Shown here one piece after another: positions 24,789-34,193 of a stretch of 64,000 nt of DNA. The notes beneath the pieces are model-generated. The model was not told the origin of the DNA and made no database searches. It was given only the letters and a program-made list of their open reading frames with translations. The position numbers were made by a program, and so were the translations under genes. Position 1 is the stretch's first letter. Each line of letters begins with the position of its first letter. The DNA is from Consotaella aegiceratis (GTDB lineage Bacteria; Pseudomonadota; Alphaproteobacteria; Rhizobiales; Rhizobiaceae): NCBI RefSeq assembly GCF_036541425.1, contig NZ_JAZHFT010000004.1:124001-188000 (forward strand), given 5' to 3'.

Positions 24789-26234
24789 CTATCCGTTTTG
24801 GATCGCCACGTCGTCGAGGCGGCGGGGCAGCCGGATGGCAGCGAGGAAGGTCAGCGCGTGGAGACCGCAAAGCAGCAGGAACGCCCAGGCATAAGCGGTC
24901 GAAGCCGCATGGCCCGTGGCTTGCGATCCCAATTCCCACGCAAGAAACGACGCGCAGAGCGTCGTCAGCGTCGGTCCGCCGAGCCGCTGGACGATGTTGA
25001 GTGAGGTCGTCGCCATCGGCAGGTCCTTTTTGCGGACCGAGGCATAGGCGGCGGCCATTGACGGCAGACCGACGGCGCTCATCCCCATCCCCCGCAGGAA
25101 AAGGGCCGACACGAGCACGAAGAGGTCGAGGCCATGGAGCGCGAGATAGAGAAAGGCCGTCGTGGCGACGAACGTCAGGAAGGCGCCTCCGGCTGAGACA
25201 TGGCGTGTGCCGAACCTGTCCGTCAGCGTCCCCATCAAGGGATAGGTCACCATCATTCCGAGGCCGAGCGGTGCCAGCATCCAGCCCATTTCGGAGGGTG
25301 CGCGGCCGCAGGCGTCGATCAAGAAGGCCGGGATGAGCATCTGGCCTGCGAACTGGACGCCGTTGGACAGAAACTGGGTGATGGCGCTGGTCGAGAAGAC
25401 ACCGCCCTTGAACAGGCGCAGGTCGACCAGCGCGTCGTCGCCCTTCCGCCGGGCCGTCCAGAGAAAGCCGGCCATCATGACGATGCCGACTGCAAGGATT
25501 ACACGGCCGGTCGTCTGGCCGATCTTGTCCGAGCCGTAGAGAAACAGCGCCAGCCCCGGCGACAGCAATGCGAGGCCGACCCAGTCCAGTTTCTTGTTTG
25601 TCGTCTCCTCGCGCTCGCCCGGCAGGAACAGGACGGCAAGCAGGAAGGCGAGCGCACCCACCGGCAGGTTGACGAAGAACAGCCAGCGCCAGGAGGCATA
25701 TTGCAGGATGGTGCCGGCGACGACCGGTCCAAGAACCGGTGCCAACAAGACCGGCAGCACCATGTAACCGGCGACGCGGGCCATATGTTTGCCGGCCGCC
25801 CTGGCGATCATCATCTGCGCCATGGGAGCGAGCAGGCCGCCGCTGATGCCCTGAAGGACCCGGAACGCGATCAGCGAGTTGGCCGACCAGGCAAAGCCAC
25901 ACAAGGCCGACGACAGAGCGAAACCCGCAAAGCACCAGAGGTAAAGCGCCTTCGCGCCGATGCGGCCGACCAGCCAGCCATTCAGCGGCAGGACGAGGGT
26001 GAGCGCCAGGAGATAGCCGCTGGTGACCCACTGGATCGTCGACAGGCTGGTGTTGAGTTCGCTCGCCAAGTTCGACAGCGAGACGTTGACGATGGTCGCG
26101 TCGAGCTGCGCAAGCAGCCCGCCGAACAGCGCGACCCCCGCGATCTTCCATACGGAGGGGTCGAGCCGGTCGTCGGCAGCATTTGCTGACGCGCCACCCT
26201 TAGCGGACGTATCCTTGGTTGCGTCGTTAGGCAT
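24789..26234 (-). CDS. DHA2-family MFS multidrug efflux transporter
   Basis: 481 residues of the EmrB/QacA 14-helix type. Motif LDATIVNVSL lies in the first helix, then GWLVGRIGAKALYL (motif A) and the long runs of hydrophobic helices. The start at 26234 is chosen because its ATG overlaps the stop of the upstream gene (ATGCCTAA), implying translational coupling; an ATG at 26255 in the same frame is the alternative. Likely a proton-driven drug or metabolite exporter, substrate unknown. It is the last gene of a four-gene operon with MarR, an isochorismatase-like protein and a small membrane protein, all on the minus strand. Confidence 0.85.
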   Translation of the reverse strand: MPNDATKDTSAKGGASANAADDRLDPSVWKIAGVALFGGLLAQLDATIVNVSLSNLASELNTSLSTIQWVTSGYLLALTLVLPLNGWLVGRIGAKALYLWCFAGFALSSALCGFAWSANSLIAFRVLQGISGGLLAPMAQMMIARAAGKHMARVAGYMVLPVLLAPVLGPVVAGTILQYASWRWLFFVNLPVGALAFLLAVLFLPGEREETTNKKLDWVGLALLSPGLALFLYGSDKIGQTTGRVILAVGIVMMAGFLWTARRKGDDALVDLRLFKGGVFSTSAITQFLSNGVQFAGQMLIPAFLIDACGRAPSEMGWMLAPLGLGMMVTYPLMGTLTDRFGTRHVSAGGAFLTFVATTAFLYLALHGLDLFVLVSALFLRGMGMSAVGLPSMAAAYASVRKKDLPMATTSLNIVQRLGGPTLTTLCASFLAWELGSQATGHAASTAYAWAFLLLCGLHALTFLAAIRLPRRLDDVAIQNG

Positions 26235-26556
26235 TTGTCGATGCGTTTCCGCCATGGAAGCGACCGAAATGCCGGGCGCTGAAAACGCCGATCAGCAGGA
26301 CGCCCAGGCCGGCGGCGATGACCTGGTCCGCCGCATGAAAATCGAAATCGCCGACGCAGACGATGAGCAGATAGGCGATGACGAAGTTCGCAAAACCCCA
26401 GAGAACATTCACCGTCGAGGAGGACAGGCCGACGCCGGACGGCTTGGCGAATGGGCTCTGAAAGGCCCGCCCGGTCATACCGCTGACGAAATGCGGAACG
26501 GCATTGGCGAGAAAGGCGCCGCCGAGCAGATAGGATATGTCGCAAAGCCAGTTCAT
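26227..26556 (-). CDS. small integral membrane protein
   Basis: 109 residues with three or four hydrophobic segments (ISYLLGGAFLANAVPHFVSG, VNVLWGFANFVIAYLLIV, VIAAGLGVLLIGVF). I do not recognise the family with confidence. It begins two bases after the stop of the isochorismatase-like gene and overlaps the MFS gene by 8 bases, so it is coupled to both. A role alongside the efflux pump is inferred only from position. Confidence 0.7.
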   Translation of the reverse strand: MNWLCDISYLLGGAFLANAVPHFVSGMTGRAFQSPFAKPSGVGLSSSTVNVLWGFANFVIAYLLIVCVGDFDFHAADQVIAAGLGVLLIGVFSARHFGRFHGGNASTNA

Positions 26557-26558
26557 GG

Positions 26559-27119
26559 TCAGACGGTCCTTTCCAAAAGATCGACGATCTCCTGCGTCGC
26601 GCCGGTCTCGCCGATCCGGGGAAACACGCGCGTCACGCTCCAGGCGTGGGCGTCCTCCTCCATGTCGGTCATGGCATCGGTCGCCAGCGTGACGTTGAAG
26701 CCTAGCTCGTAGGCTTGGCGTGCGGTGACCTCGACGCCGTTGCTGGTGGCGATGCCGGCGATCACGACCTGCGTCACCCCGGACGACTTCAGAAGATCTT
26801 CGAGACTGGTGTTCGTGAAGGCACCCGGCGTGTGCTTCGTCACCGCATGGTCCTGCGGCTGCCGGTTCAGTTCGGCAATGAGCTCGGCCCAGTCGGCGGG
26901 AAGCTCTCGCGGGCTCCGCAACCGCTCTGTCCGACCAGGCGCACCGCCGGCGACATTGACCAGCACGACCGGCAGGTCGTGTGCGCGAAAGGCGTCCGCC
27001 AGCGCGGCGGTGCGCTGCACGACGCTGTCCATCAGATGAACGGTGGGGAGTGAAACGATGCCTTTCTGCAGATCGATGACGATGAGCGCAGATTTTGCGT
27101 CGAGAGCGGTCACGGTCAC
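26559..27119 (-). CDS. isochorismatase-like hydrolase lacking the catalytic Cys
   Basis: 186 residues from the GTG at 27119, which has AAGGAAA upstream and starts just before the family sequence ALIVIDLQKGIVSL. The catalytic Asp (IDLQ) and Lys (VTKHTPGAFTNT) are present. The position usually held by the nucleophilic Cys reads Gly (about G128, in GIATSNGVEVTARQA), so hydrolysis by the usual route is doubtful. Members of this subgroup are nonetheless widespread next to MarR regulators. It lies second in the MarR-controlled operon. Confidence 0.8.
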   Translation of the reverse strand: MTVTALDAKSALIVIDLQKGIVSLPTVHLMDSVVQRTAALADAFRAHDLPVVLVNVAGGAPGRTERLRSPRELPADWAELIAELNRQPQDHAVTKHTPGAFTNTSLEDLLKSSGVTQVVIAGIATSNGVEVTARQAYELGFNVTLATDAMTDMEEDAHAWSVTRVFPRIGETGATQEIVDLLERTV

Positions 27120-27210
27120 GGTGTTTTCCTTTTGACGATTGGGGCGACATCCGGACGCGCCGCCTTCGGGCTCGTTGGAGCGACCCGCAGCGCCGCGGCA
27201 TCGTGATGGC

Positions 27211-27657
27211 CTAATCGGCCTCGGCAAGGCGCTTGATCAGGGCGACCGCGGACATCAGCGTCTCCCGTTCCTCCGGGGTGAACCCGGCCATCGCTTCCAA
27301 CAGCCATTTCTGCTTGGCGGCGCTCCGCTTGCGCCGGGCTTCGACGCCATCCGCCGTCAGGGCGAACAGGACCTGCCGGCCATCGCTCGGATGCCGATGA
27401 CGCTCGACCAGACCCGCGCGTTCCAGTTCGGAGAGCGTCGCACCCATGGATTGCGGCTTCACCACCTCCACCCGCGCGAGGTCGGCGGTGGTCATCGGTC
27501 CGGTCTTTGCCAGCCGACCCAGCGCCGTGGTCTGCGACCACGTCAGCCCGTCCTGGTTGGTTTCGGCGCGCAGACGCCGCAGCAGCAGGCCAACCGCCAG
27601 CGAAAGCTCGGTTACGGTCGTTTCAAGGGGCGTTGCGGTGTCGGGAGACGTGCTCAT
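27211..27657 (-). CDS. MarR-family transcriptional regulator
   Basis: 148 residues. Winged-helix core: LTWSQTTALGRLAKTGPMTTADLARVEVV is the helix-turn-helix, followed by the wing GLVERHRHPSDGRQVLFALT. The start at 27657 (MSTSPD) is preferred; a start six codons upstream is possible. A 26-bp perfect palindrome lies just upstream and is almost certainly its binding site. MarR proteins usually repress themselves and a neighbouring efflux or detoxification operon until a small aromatic ligand binds, which fits the genes that follow. Confidence 0.85.
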   Translation of the reverse strand: MSTSPDTATPLETTVTELSLAVGLLLRRLRAETNQDGLTWSQTTALGRLAKTGPMTTADLARVEVVKPQSMGATLSELERAGLVERHRHPSDGRQVLFALTADGVEARRKRSAAKQKWLLEAMAGFTPEERETLMSAVALIKRLAEAD

Positions 27658-27676
27658 GTGCGGATACATAAACACG

Positions 27677-27702
27677 ACAGGAAAACTTGCAAGTTTTCCT
27701 GT
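27677..27702. promoter_or_regulatory. 26-bp palindromic MarR operator
   Basis: ACAGGAAAACTT GC AAGTTTTCCTGT is a perfect palindrome starting 20 bases upstream of the marR ATG. It would overlap the promoter of the minus-strand operon. Assignment to the adjacent regulator follows from position and symmetry. Confidence 0.8.
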
Positions 27703-27898
27703 TATAATATCGTCAATGGCAGCAAGCCGAAAACCGGAAAAATCGCCGGCCGCAGACTGTCATCACCCGTTGCCGCCCGCCGGCCTCGCTTTCGAAAACC
27801 CGCTTCGGCGCGCAACCCTCGATCCGGCGTGGTTGTGAGACGGATCGCCCTATCGCAGACGAACATGTGGTCGAGACGGCTCCCTTCGGAATCGGGCC

Positions 27899-28591
27899 TC
27901 ATTGACGGATGCGACCGGTCTCGATGCCGGCGAGAATGATATCGATCCCGGCGAGAAACTGCTCGCGATCATCGTGCTGGCGAAACTGTTCGGCGACCTT
28001 GTGCATGAACGGATAGCCGTCCGGGTCGAGCCCTTCCCATCCGGTGGCGACGTTGTTGAGAAAGGCCGATCGGAAGTGAGACTGGTCCGGACTTCGCTGC
28101 AAATGGCGGGCGTTGGCGGCGTTTTGAACGGCGATGCCGAAGATGAAGATCACCAGCGCCGACCATGAATCGAACAAGCTTGCCTCGGGCAAACCGAGCC
28201 CCAGCAGCTGCCCGCCGATCCCCTCGAATATCCGCAACATCGCCGCGCCGACCGGCGCGCGCGACAGTTCGGCACCGACCCAGGGGTGCGCCTCAACCGC
28301 GTCGAACAGGCCAAGCGCGATCGAGCGGATCGCCTCCCGCGGCTCGGCACCGTCCGAAACCTTTGTCATGACGCCGGCGATCACCTCGTCGGCGGCAGCC
28401 GCCAGAAGAGCCCCCTTGTTTTCGATGTGCCAGTAGATCGCGCCACTGCCCGTCGAGAGGCGCGCGCCGAGTTCTCGAAACGTCAGCGCATTCTCGCCCT
28501 CGGCGTCGAGGATGGCGATCGCCGTCTCGATGATCTTCGCCTTCGAGAGCGCGTCCTTGCGCCTCTCGGTTTTCCCGTCGCGGTTTTTCAT
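27899..28591 (-). CDS. TetR-family transcriptional regulator
   Basis: 230 residues. The N-terminal helix-turn-helix reads KAKIIETAIAILDAEGENA, LTFRELGARLSTGSGAIYWH and IENKGALLAAAADEVI, the standard TetR pattern. The C-terminal ligand domain is less conserved. The start at 28591 (MKNRDGK) is chosen because the longer frame would run through two operator palindromes. It is divergent from the esterase gene, which it probably represses. Confidence 0.85.
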   Translation of the reverse strand: MKNRDGKTERRKDALSKAKIIETAIAILDAEGENALTFRELGARLSTGSGAIYWHIENKGALLAAAADEVIAGVMTKVSDGAEPREAIRSIALGLFDAVEAHPWVGAELSRAPVGAAMLRIFEGIGGQLLGLGLPEASLFDSWSALVIFIFGIAVQNAANARHLQRSPDQSHFRSAFLNNVATGWEGLDPDGYPFMHKVAEQFRQHDDREQFLAGIDIILAGIETGRIRQ

Positions 28592-28611
28592 GGGGCTGAT
28601 CTTGACATCAA

Positions 28612-28653
28612 TGGAACGACGTTCCAACTGAAAAGGTATGGAACGACGTTCCA
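28612..28653. promoter_or_regulatory. twin palindromic operators of the TetR regulator
   Basis: Two identical copies of TGGAACGACGTTCCA (28612-28626 and 28639-28653) have 7-bp inverted arms around a central A and lie 27 bp apart start to start. They fill the space between the divergent tetR (ATG at 28591) and esterase (ATG at 28679) genes. Binding of TetR dimers would shut both promoters. Confidence 0.85.
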
Positions 28654-28678
28654 TTCACAAATCGTTAGGAGCAGATCG

Positions 28679-30304
28679 ATGGAGTCAGTCACACGGTCCA
28701 GGACATGCTCTGGCCGAATTGCGCGAACGCTCACGCTGTTGAGCGCCGTATCGCTGTGGCCGATGTCGGCCATGGCGGACGAGCAGCCACGGGTCACCCT
28801 TGACCAGGGCGTTCTCGTCGGACAGTCCCGCGACGGCGCCCAGGAGTTTTTGGGCGTGCGCTATGGCGAGCCGCCGGTGGGAAATCTCCGGTGGAAGCCG
28901 CCGGTGCCGGTCCACGCAGGCTCTGCGACAGCCGACGCGACACATCCCGGCAAAGGCTGCGCCCAGGGCCCGAGCCCGTTCGGCACCGCCTCAAATGCCG
29001 AGGACTGTCTATTCCTCAACGTCGTCGTGCCCGACGGGGACAGGCACAAGCCATCCTCCAAGGGCAAGCCCGTCATGGTCTGGTTTCACGGCGGCGGCCT
29101 CACCAACGGGTCGGGCGACGTCTATGACGCCGAGGCCCTCGCCCGCGAGAACGACGTGATCGTCGTCACGGTGAACTACCGGCTCGGCGCTCTCGGCTTC
29201 TTCGCTCATCCCGCGCTCGATCGGGGCCAAGACCCGGTTGCCAATTATGGCTTTATGGACCAGCAGCAGGCGCTGCGCTGGGTGAAGGGCAATATCGCAG
29301 CCTTCGGCGGCGATCCGCGGAACGTGACGATCGCCGGGGAATCGGCGGGCGGCCTTGCGGTCTACACCCATCTCGTCTCGCCGCTCGCGATCGGGCTGTT
29401 CCAGCGCGCCATCATCGAAAGCGGCGTTCCGGCCGACGAGCCTTTGGCCAAGGCCGAGGAAGAGGGTGAGGCTTTGGCCACCAAAGTCGGCTGCCCATCC
29501 GACGCCAGCGCCGAGGCGGCAAAATGCCTTCGCGCGGTACCCGTTGGAAAGCTGCTGGCGGCGCAGGAGACGTCGAGCGCCGCCATCATCGACGGCAAAC
29601 TGCTCCAAGAACCGATTACCGCCGCTCTGACCGCGGGCGACTTTGCCCACGTTCCGGTGCTGAACGGCAGCAATCACGACGAAGGCACGCTGATCGCCGC
29701 CTTCATGTTCGAGATCTTCGGCAAGCCGCTGCAGGCCGAGGACTTCGCCCAGGCGCTGGCGATGATCGGAAGCTTCATTCCGGGCTATTCCTACGCCGAT
29801 GCAGCCCTTCCCGCGATCGAGACGGCGTATGACCCGGCCGACTACAAGGTGCCGGCCCTCGCTGCCGCGCAGGTTTTCACCGACAGCGTCATCGCCTGCC
29901 CCGCCTTTGAAGCCGACAAGGCGCTGGCGCGCCATACGCCGGTCTATGCCTACGAGCTGGCCGACGAGAACGCCCCCTCGATCGTCGCGCCGCCCGTCAG
30001 CTTTCCCTATGGCGCCGCCCACTTCAGCGAGTTGCAGTATCTCTTCGACATGAGCGCGATCACCATCGATGACGCGCCGGCGCTCACCCCTGCGCAGAAA
30101 ACATTAGGGCATGAGATGCGGGCCTATTGGGCGGCCTTCGCCCAGTCTGGCGATCCCGGCAGTCAGGCGCTGCCCGAATGGCCGCGATTTGATCCGGCAA
30201 AGGGTGGCCCAGTGATGTCCTTGACCGTCGCGGCCCCTCAATCAAGCGATGCGTTCGCTACCACGCACCGTTGCAAGTTTTGGCAAACGGTTCAGCGGCG
30301 CTAG
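28679..30304 (+). CDS. exported type B carboxylesterase
   Basis: 541 residues. An N-terminal export signal precedes ADEQPRVTLD. The alpha/beta hydrolase of the carboxylesterase B type shows the oxyanion motif VWFHGGG, the nucleophile elbow IAGESAGG (Ser222), the acidic block SNHDEGTL, and a His in the GAAHFSELQYLF region. Cysteines in the GCAQGP and EDCLFLN blocks match conserved positions. The start at 28679 follows GTTAGGAGCAGATCG and is 25 bases after the second TetR operator. Likely cleaves an ester xenobiotic or lipid in the periplasm. The FAD monooxygenase 81 bases downstream may act on the product. Confidence 0.85.
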   Translation: MESVTRSRTCSGRIARTLTLLSAVSLWPMSAMADEQPRVTLDQGVLVGQSRDGAQEFLGVRYGEPPVGNLRWKPPVPVHAGSATADATHPGKGCAQGPSPFGTASNAEDCLFLNVVVPDGDRHKPSSKGKPVMVWFHGGGLTNGSGDVYDAEALARENDVIVVTVNYRLGALGFFAHPALDRGQDPVANYGFMDQQQALRWVKGNIAAFGGDPRNVTIAGESAGGLAVYTHLVSPLAIGLFQRAIIESGVPADEPLAKAEEEGEALATKVGCPSDASAEAAKCLRAVPVGKLLAAQETSSAAIIDGKLLQEPITAALTAGDFAHVPVLNGSNHDEGTLIAAFMFEIFGKPLQAEDFAQALAMIGSFIPGYSYADAALPAIETAYDPADYKVPALAAAQVFTDSVIACPAFEADKALARHTPVYAYELADENAPSIVAPPVSFPYGAAHFSELQYLFDMSAITIDDAPALTPAQKTLGHEMRAYWAAFAQSGDPGSQALPEWPRFDPAKGGPVMSLTVAAPQSSDAFATTHRCKFWQTVQRR

Positions 30305-30385
30305 CGGATCAAATCTGACGAAAGAGTCTGTCGGGATTCACGTCCGAGGGGTGACCGTGCGCGCCAAATTCAAAAGGATAAGTCC

Positions 30386-31909
30386 ATGCCTTACGACGTT
30401 ATTATATCCGGCGGCGGTCCCGTCGGACTGTTTCTTGCCACCGAACTCGCGCTGCGGGATATCGGGGTTCTGGTCTTGGAGAAAACCAAGGAGCGACACG
30501 CTCCCATCAAAGCTGGTTGGATGGGCATGCGAGGGCTGAACGCGCCTTCGCTCGTGGCTCTCGATTGGCGTGGACTGCTCGATGAAGTCCGGGATGCAGC
30601 TCTCCTGTGGAAGGAGAACTCAACACCAGACGGTGATCGGGAGAACGCGAAACCCTCCTCGGGCGGGCACTTCGCCACCCTGCCCATCCAGGGAGACAAG
30701 ATCGACGCGTTAAGCGACCCATTCGCTCTGCGGGCGCCGTCGGTGGCGATCAGCATGGAATCGTTGGAAGCAATCTTCGAACGGCGCGCGGAGCAACTGG
30801 GCGTGCTGGTTCGCCGAGGAGTCGAGGTCACTGAGATCGAGCAGGATGAAGGCGGCGTCACGGTCAGGGCGGATGGAGAAACCTTCCGCGGCTCCTGGCT
30901 TGTCGGTTGCGACGGTGCACGGAGCGTCGTCCGCAAACAGGGCGGCTTCAAATTCGACGGGACAGAGCCGCAGCTGACTGGCTATTTGGCTTCCGCCGTC
31001 ATCGCCGATCCGGAAAAGCTTCAATCAGGCTTCACGCTCACTCCGTGCGGTGTATACGCACTCGGACCAGGGCCTGAACGCGTCGTATTGATGGATTTCG
31101 ACGAGGGGACCGCCCATGACGGTCAAGAGGTAAGCCTCGATCATTTCCAATCGATCTTGCGCCGTATCTCAGGAACGGACGTCACAGTCCGGGAACTCAA
31201 TTACGCCTCGACGTGGACCGATCGAGCGCGGCAGGCGGACACCTATCGCAAGGGCCGGATACTCCTGGCGGGAGATGCTGCCCACATCCATTCGCCGCTT
31301 GGAGCCCAAGGGCTGAACACTGGCTTGGCCGACGCTCTCAATCTCGGTTGGAAGCTCGCAGCAACGATCAAGGGATGGGCACCAGCCGGCTTGCTCGACA
31401 CCTACACGCGAGAACGTCACCCTGCCGGAGCATGGGCGCTTCGATGGACCCTCGCGCAGGTAGCGGTGATGCGCCCCGATCCTTGGGGGCACGCGATTAC
31501 CGAGGTCATGCGCGATCTCATCGCGACCCACGACGGAGCTACCTATTTTGCCGATAAAATCGCGGGGACCTCGCAACACTATGACTTGGGCGATGGCCAC
31601 CCCCTCTGCGGCAGACCTTTCCCGGCATTCAAGATCAAGGATGGCGCACAGCTCAAGACGTTCTTGAAAGATGGCGCTGGGATTCTGCTGGATTTCCGAG
31701 GTGATCAGGAGCTGTGCGAACTCGCCAGTCGGTACGATGGCAGGCTAAAAATGGTCTCCGCTCAGGCCCTCGACACCAAAGGAATCGCAGCTCTGTTCAT
31801 CAGGCCCGATGGGATCGTCGCCTGGGTCTGGGATGGCGACACGCCGCTCGACCGCTCGACCGCCAATAGCGTCATCTCTTCTTGGATGGGGAAGACCGAA
31901 ACGGCTTAG
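30386..31909 (+). CDS. FAD-dependent aromatic-type monooxygenase
   Basis: 507 residues of the class A flavoprotein hydroxylase family (polyketide and phenol hydroxylases, tetracycline- and rifampicin-inactivating enzymes). The dinucleotide-binding motif is SGGGPVGLFLATELAL (residues 8-23). The second FAD/NADPH motif is GCDGARSVVRK near 175, and the GD motif is LLAGDAAHIHSPLGAQGLN near 294. The C-terminal thioredoxin-like domain is present. It may be co-transcribed with the esterase under TetR control. Substrate unknown; antibiotic inactivation is possible but not shown. AAAAGGATAA precedes the start. Confidence 0.85.
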   Translation: MPYDVIISGGGPVGLFLATELALRDIGVLVLEKTKERHAPIKAGWMGMRGLNAPSLVALDWRGLLDEVRDAALLWKENSTPDGDRENAKPSSGGHFATLPIQGDKIDALSDPFALRAPSVAISMESLEAIFERRAEQLGVLVRRGVEVTEIEQDEGGVTVRADGETFRGSWLVGCDGARSVVRKQGGFKFDGTEPQLTGYLASAVIADPEKLQSGFTLTPCGVYALGPGPERVVLMDFDEGTAHDGQEVSLDHFQSILRRISGTDVTVRELNYASTWTDRARQADTYRKGRILLAGDAAHIHSPLGAQGLNTGLADALNLGWKLAATIKGWAPAGLLDTYTRERHPAGAWALRWTLAQVAVMRPDPWGHAITEVMRDLIATHDGATYFADKIAGTSQHYDLGDGHPLCGRPFPAFKIKDGAQLKTFLKDGAGILLDFRGDQELCELASRYDGRLKMVSAQALDTKGIAALFIRPDGIVAWVWDGDTPLDRSTANSVISSWMGKTETA

Positions 31910-32194
31910 CTTTCGCTAAAACGGTTGCGCTGGCTTGACGCCCATTGGGCCGTTCAATCGGGTATTGAGCCCGCGCCCGGATGATCTTCCTGGAAGTGCG
32001 TCCGCGACGTTGAATGAAGATGGGTGTCCTTACAGTCCTCGATCGATCCGGCGATCTGCACGAATAGTCGATCAAGGTCGCACCTAGCCATTCCCTGTCT
32101 TTCTGCGCCACAGCACGATCACGCCGCCGATCTCCCGACAGCCGCTTGAACCGCCCCGGCACCCCGCCCGACCTTCTCCGGAAAGGAGGCGCGC

Positions 32195-34186
32195 GTGCCG
32201 GCATCGAAGATCCTCTGGGGGCAGATCGTCATCGTCGTTGCGATCGTCCTGGTGACGACTTGGACGGCGACGGAGTGGACGGCCTGGCGGCTGGGGTTTC
32301 AGGCGCAGCTCGGGGTGCCATGGTTCGAGCTGTCGGGCTGGCCGGTCTATGCTCCGCCGGCCTATTTCTGGTGGTGGTACTTCTACGACGCCTATGCGCC
32401 GCCGATCTTCGTCGAAGGCGCGTACATCGCCGCCTCGGGTGGCTTCCTCGCGATCGCCGTGGCGATCGGCCTGTCGGTTTGGCGCGCGCGGGAGGCGAAG
32501 AACGCCGAGACTTTCGGCTCGGCTCGCTGGGCGCGGCCGGACGAGGTGAAGGCAGCGGGGCTGCTTGGGTCCGACGGCGTCGTACTCGGCAAGCTCGATC
32601 GCCAGTATCTCCGCCATGACGGTCCCGAGCACGTGCTGTGCTTCGCACCGACCCGCTCCGGCAAGGGCGTCGGCCTCGTGGTGCCCTCGCTGCTCACCTG
32701 GCCGGGCTCGGCGATCGTCCACGACATCAAGGGCGAGAACTGGCAGATCACCGCCGGCTTTCGGGCGCGGCACGGCCGCGCGCTGCTGTTCGACCCGACC
32801 AACGCGAAGTCGGCGGCCTACAATCCGCTGCTGGAAGTCCGTCGAGGCGAGTGGGAAGTGCGCGACGTCCAGAACATCGCCGACATCCTGGTCGATCCCG
32901 AAGGCAGTCTCGAGAAGCGGAACCACTGGGAGAAGACCAGCCACGCGCTCTTGGTCGGCGCCATCCTTCATGTGCTCTATGCCGAAGAGGACAAGACGCT
33001 CGCCAGTGTGGCAGCCTTCCTCTCCGATCCCCGTCGCCCGATCGAGGCGACGCTCGCCGCGATGATGAAGACGCCGCATCTGGGTGATGCAGGGCCGCAT
33101 CCGGTCATTGCCAGCGCAGCGCGCGAACTCCTCAACAAGTCCGACAACGAACGATCCGGCGTTCTCTCCACCGCCATGTCATTCCTTGGGCTATACCGCG
33201 ATCCGGTCGTCGCCGAGGTGACGCGGCGTTGCGACTGGCGCATTGCCGATATTGTGGGAGGCGCGCGGCCGGTGACGCTCTACCTCGTCGTGCCGCCCTC
33301 GGACATCGCCCGCACCAAGCCGCTGATCCGCCTGATCCTCAACCAGATCGGCCGTAGACTGACGGAGGATCTTGAGGCCAATGGCAAACGCCATCGGCTC
33401 CTGTTGATGCTGGACGAGTTTCCGGCGCTCGGGCGGCTCGACTTCTTCGAGAGCGCGCTCGCCTTCATGGCTGGTTACGGGCTGAAGGCCTTCCTCATTG
33501 CCCAGTCACTGAACCAGATCGAGAAGGCCTACGGGCCGAACAACTCGATCCTCGACAACTGCCATGTCCGGGTGAGCTTTGCGACCAACGACGAGCGCAC
33601 GGCCAAGCGGGTGTCGGATGCGCTGGGCACAGCGACCGAGCTGCGGGCGATGAAGAACTATGCGGGCCATAGGCTGTCGCCCTGGCTCGGCCATCTGATG
33701 GTGTCGCGTTCAGAGACGGCGCGGCCGCTGCTGACGCCCGGTGAAGTCATGCAACTGCCGCCGGCGGACGAGATCGTCATGGTGGCGGGCACACCGCCGA
33801 TCCGGGCGAAGAAGGCGCGGTACTTCGAGGACGCGCGGCTTGTCGAGCGTGTGCTGCCGCCGCCGACGCTGGTCAGAAAGGACGCTCCGTCCGCCGACGA
33901 CTGGAGCACATTGCCTGTGACGACCCAGCCGACCAGCGTCGCAGAAAACGCCAACGGCGCCTCCGGCGACGATGAGGACCCCACAGGCTCAGAGCACCGC
34001 AAGCAGCCGGAACTGGCGCGCGAGGTAGCGATCGAGCAACCCGTGATGCCGCTCGCCACCGAATTCGATCTCGACTTCGATGCGGACGCCGCTGACGACG
34101 CGGCGCGGATCGGGCGCGTCGACAGGCTGATGCAAGGCGTGGCGCGGCAGGTTTCGCTTGATCCCGCCGACGGCATGGATTTGTGA
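32195..34186 (+). CDS. traG: TraG/VirD4 type IV coupling protein
   Basis: 663 residues starting at GTG, backed by a perfect AAGGAGG at 32183-32189. Two N-terminal membrane segments (about residues 8-28 and 75-95) anchor it. The Walker A site APTRSGKG is near residue 150. A DEFPALGRLDFFESALA block (Walker B) is near 407. The order and motifs are those of conjugative coupling ATPases, which bring the relaxase-DNA complex to the secretion channel. It opens the transfer operon on the right of the second cargo block. The acidic C-terminus past about residue 570 is variable. Confidence 0.9.
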   Translation: MPASKILWGQIVIVVAIVLVTTWTATEWTAWRLGFQAQLGVPWFELSGWPVYAPPAYFWWWYFYDAYAPPIFVEGAYIAASGGFLAIAVAIGLSVWRAREAKNAETFGSARWARPDEVKAAGLLGSDGVVLGKLDRQYLRHDGPEHVLCFAPTRSGKGVGLVVPSLLTWPGSAIVHDIKGENWQITAGFRARHGRALLFDPTNAKSAAYNPLLEVRRGEWEVRDVQNIADILVDPEGSLEKRNHWEKTSHALLVGAILHVLYAEEDKTLASVAAFLSDPRRPIEATLAAMMKTPHLGDAGPHPVIASAARELLNKSDNERSGVLSTAMSFLGLYRDPVVAEVTRRCDWRIADIVGGARPVTLYLVVPPSDIARTKPLIRLILNQIGRRLTEDLEANGKRHRLLLMLDEFPALGRLDFFESALAFMAGYGLKAFLIAQSLNQIEKAYGPNNSILDNCHVRVSFATNDERTAKRVSDALGTATELRAMKNYAGHRLSPWLGHLMVSRSETARPLLTPGEVMQLPPADEIVMVAGTPPIRAKKARYFEDARLVERVLPPPTLVRKDAPSADDWSTLPVTTQPTSVAENANGASGDDEDPTGSEHRKQPELAREVAIEQPVMPLATEFDLDFDADAADDAARIGRVDRLMQGVARQVSLDPADGMDL

Positions 34187-34193
34187 GGCGCCG

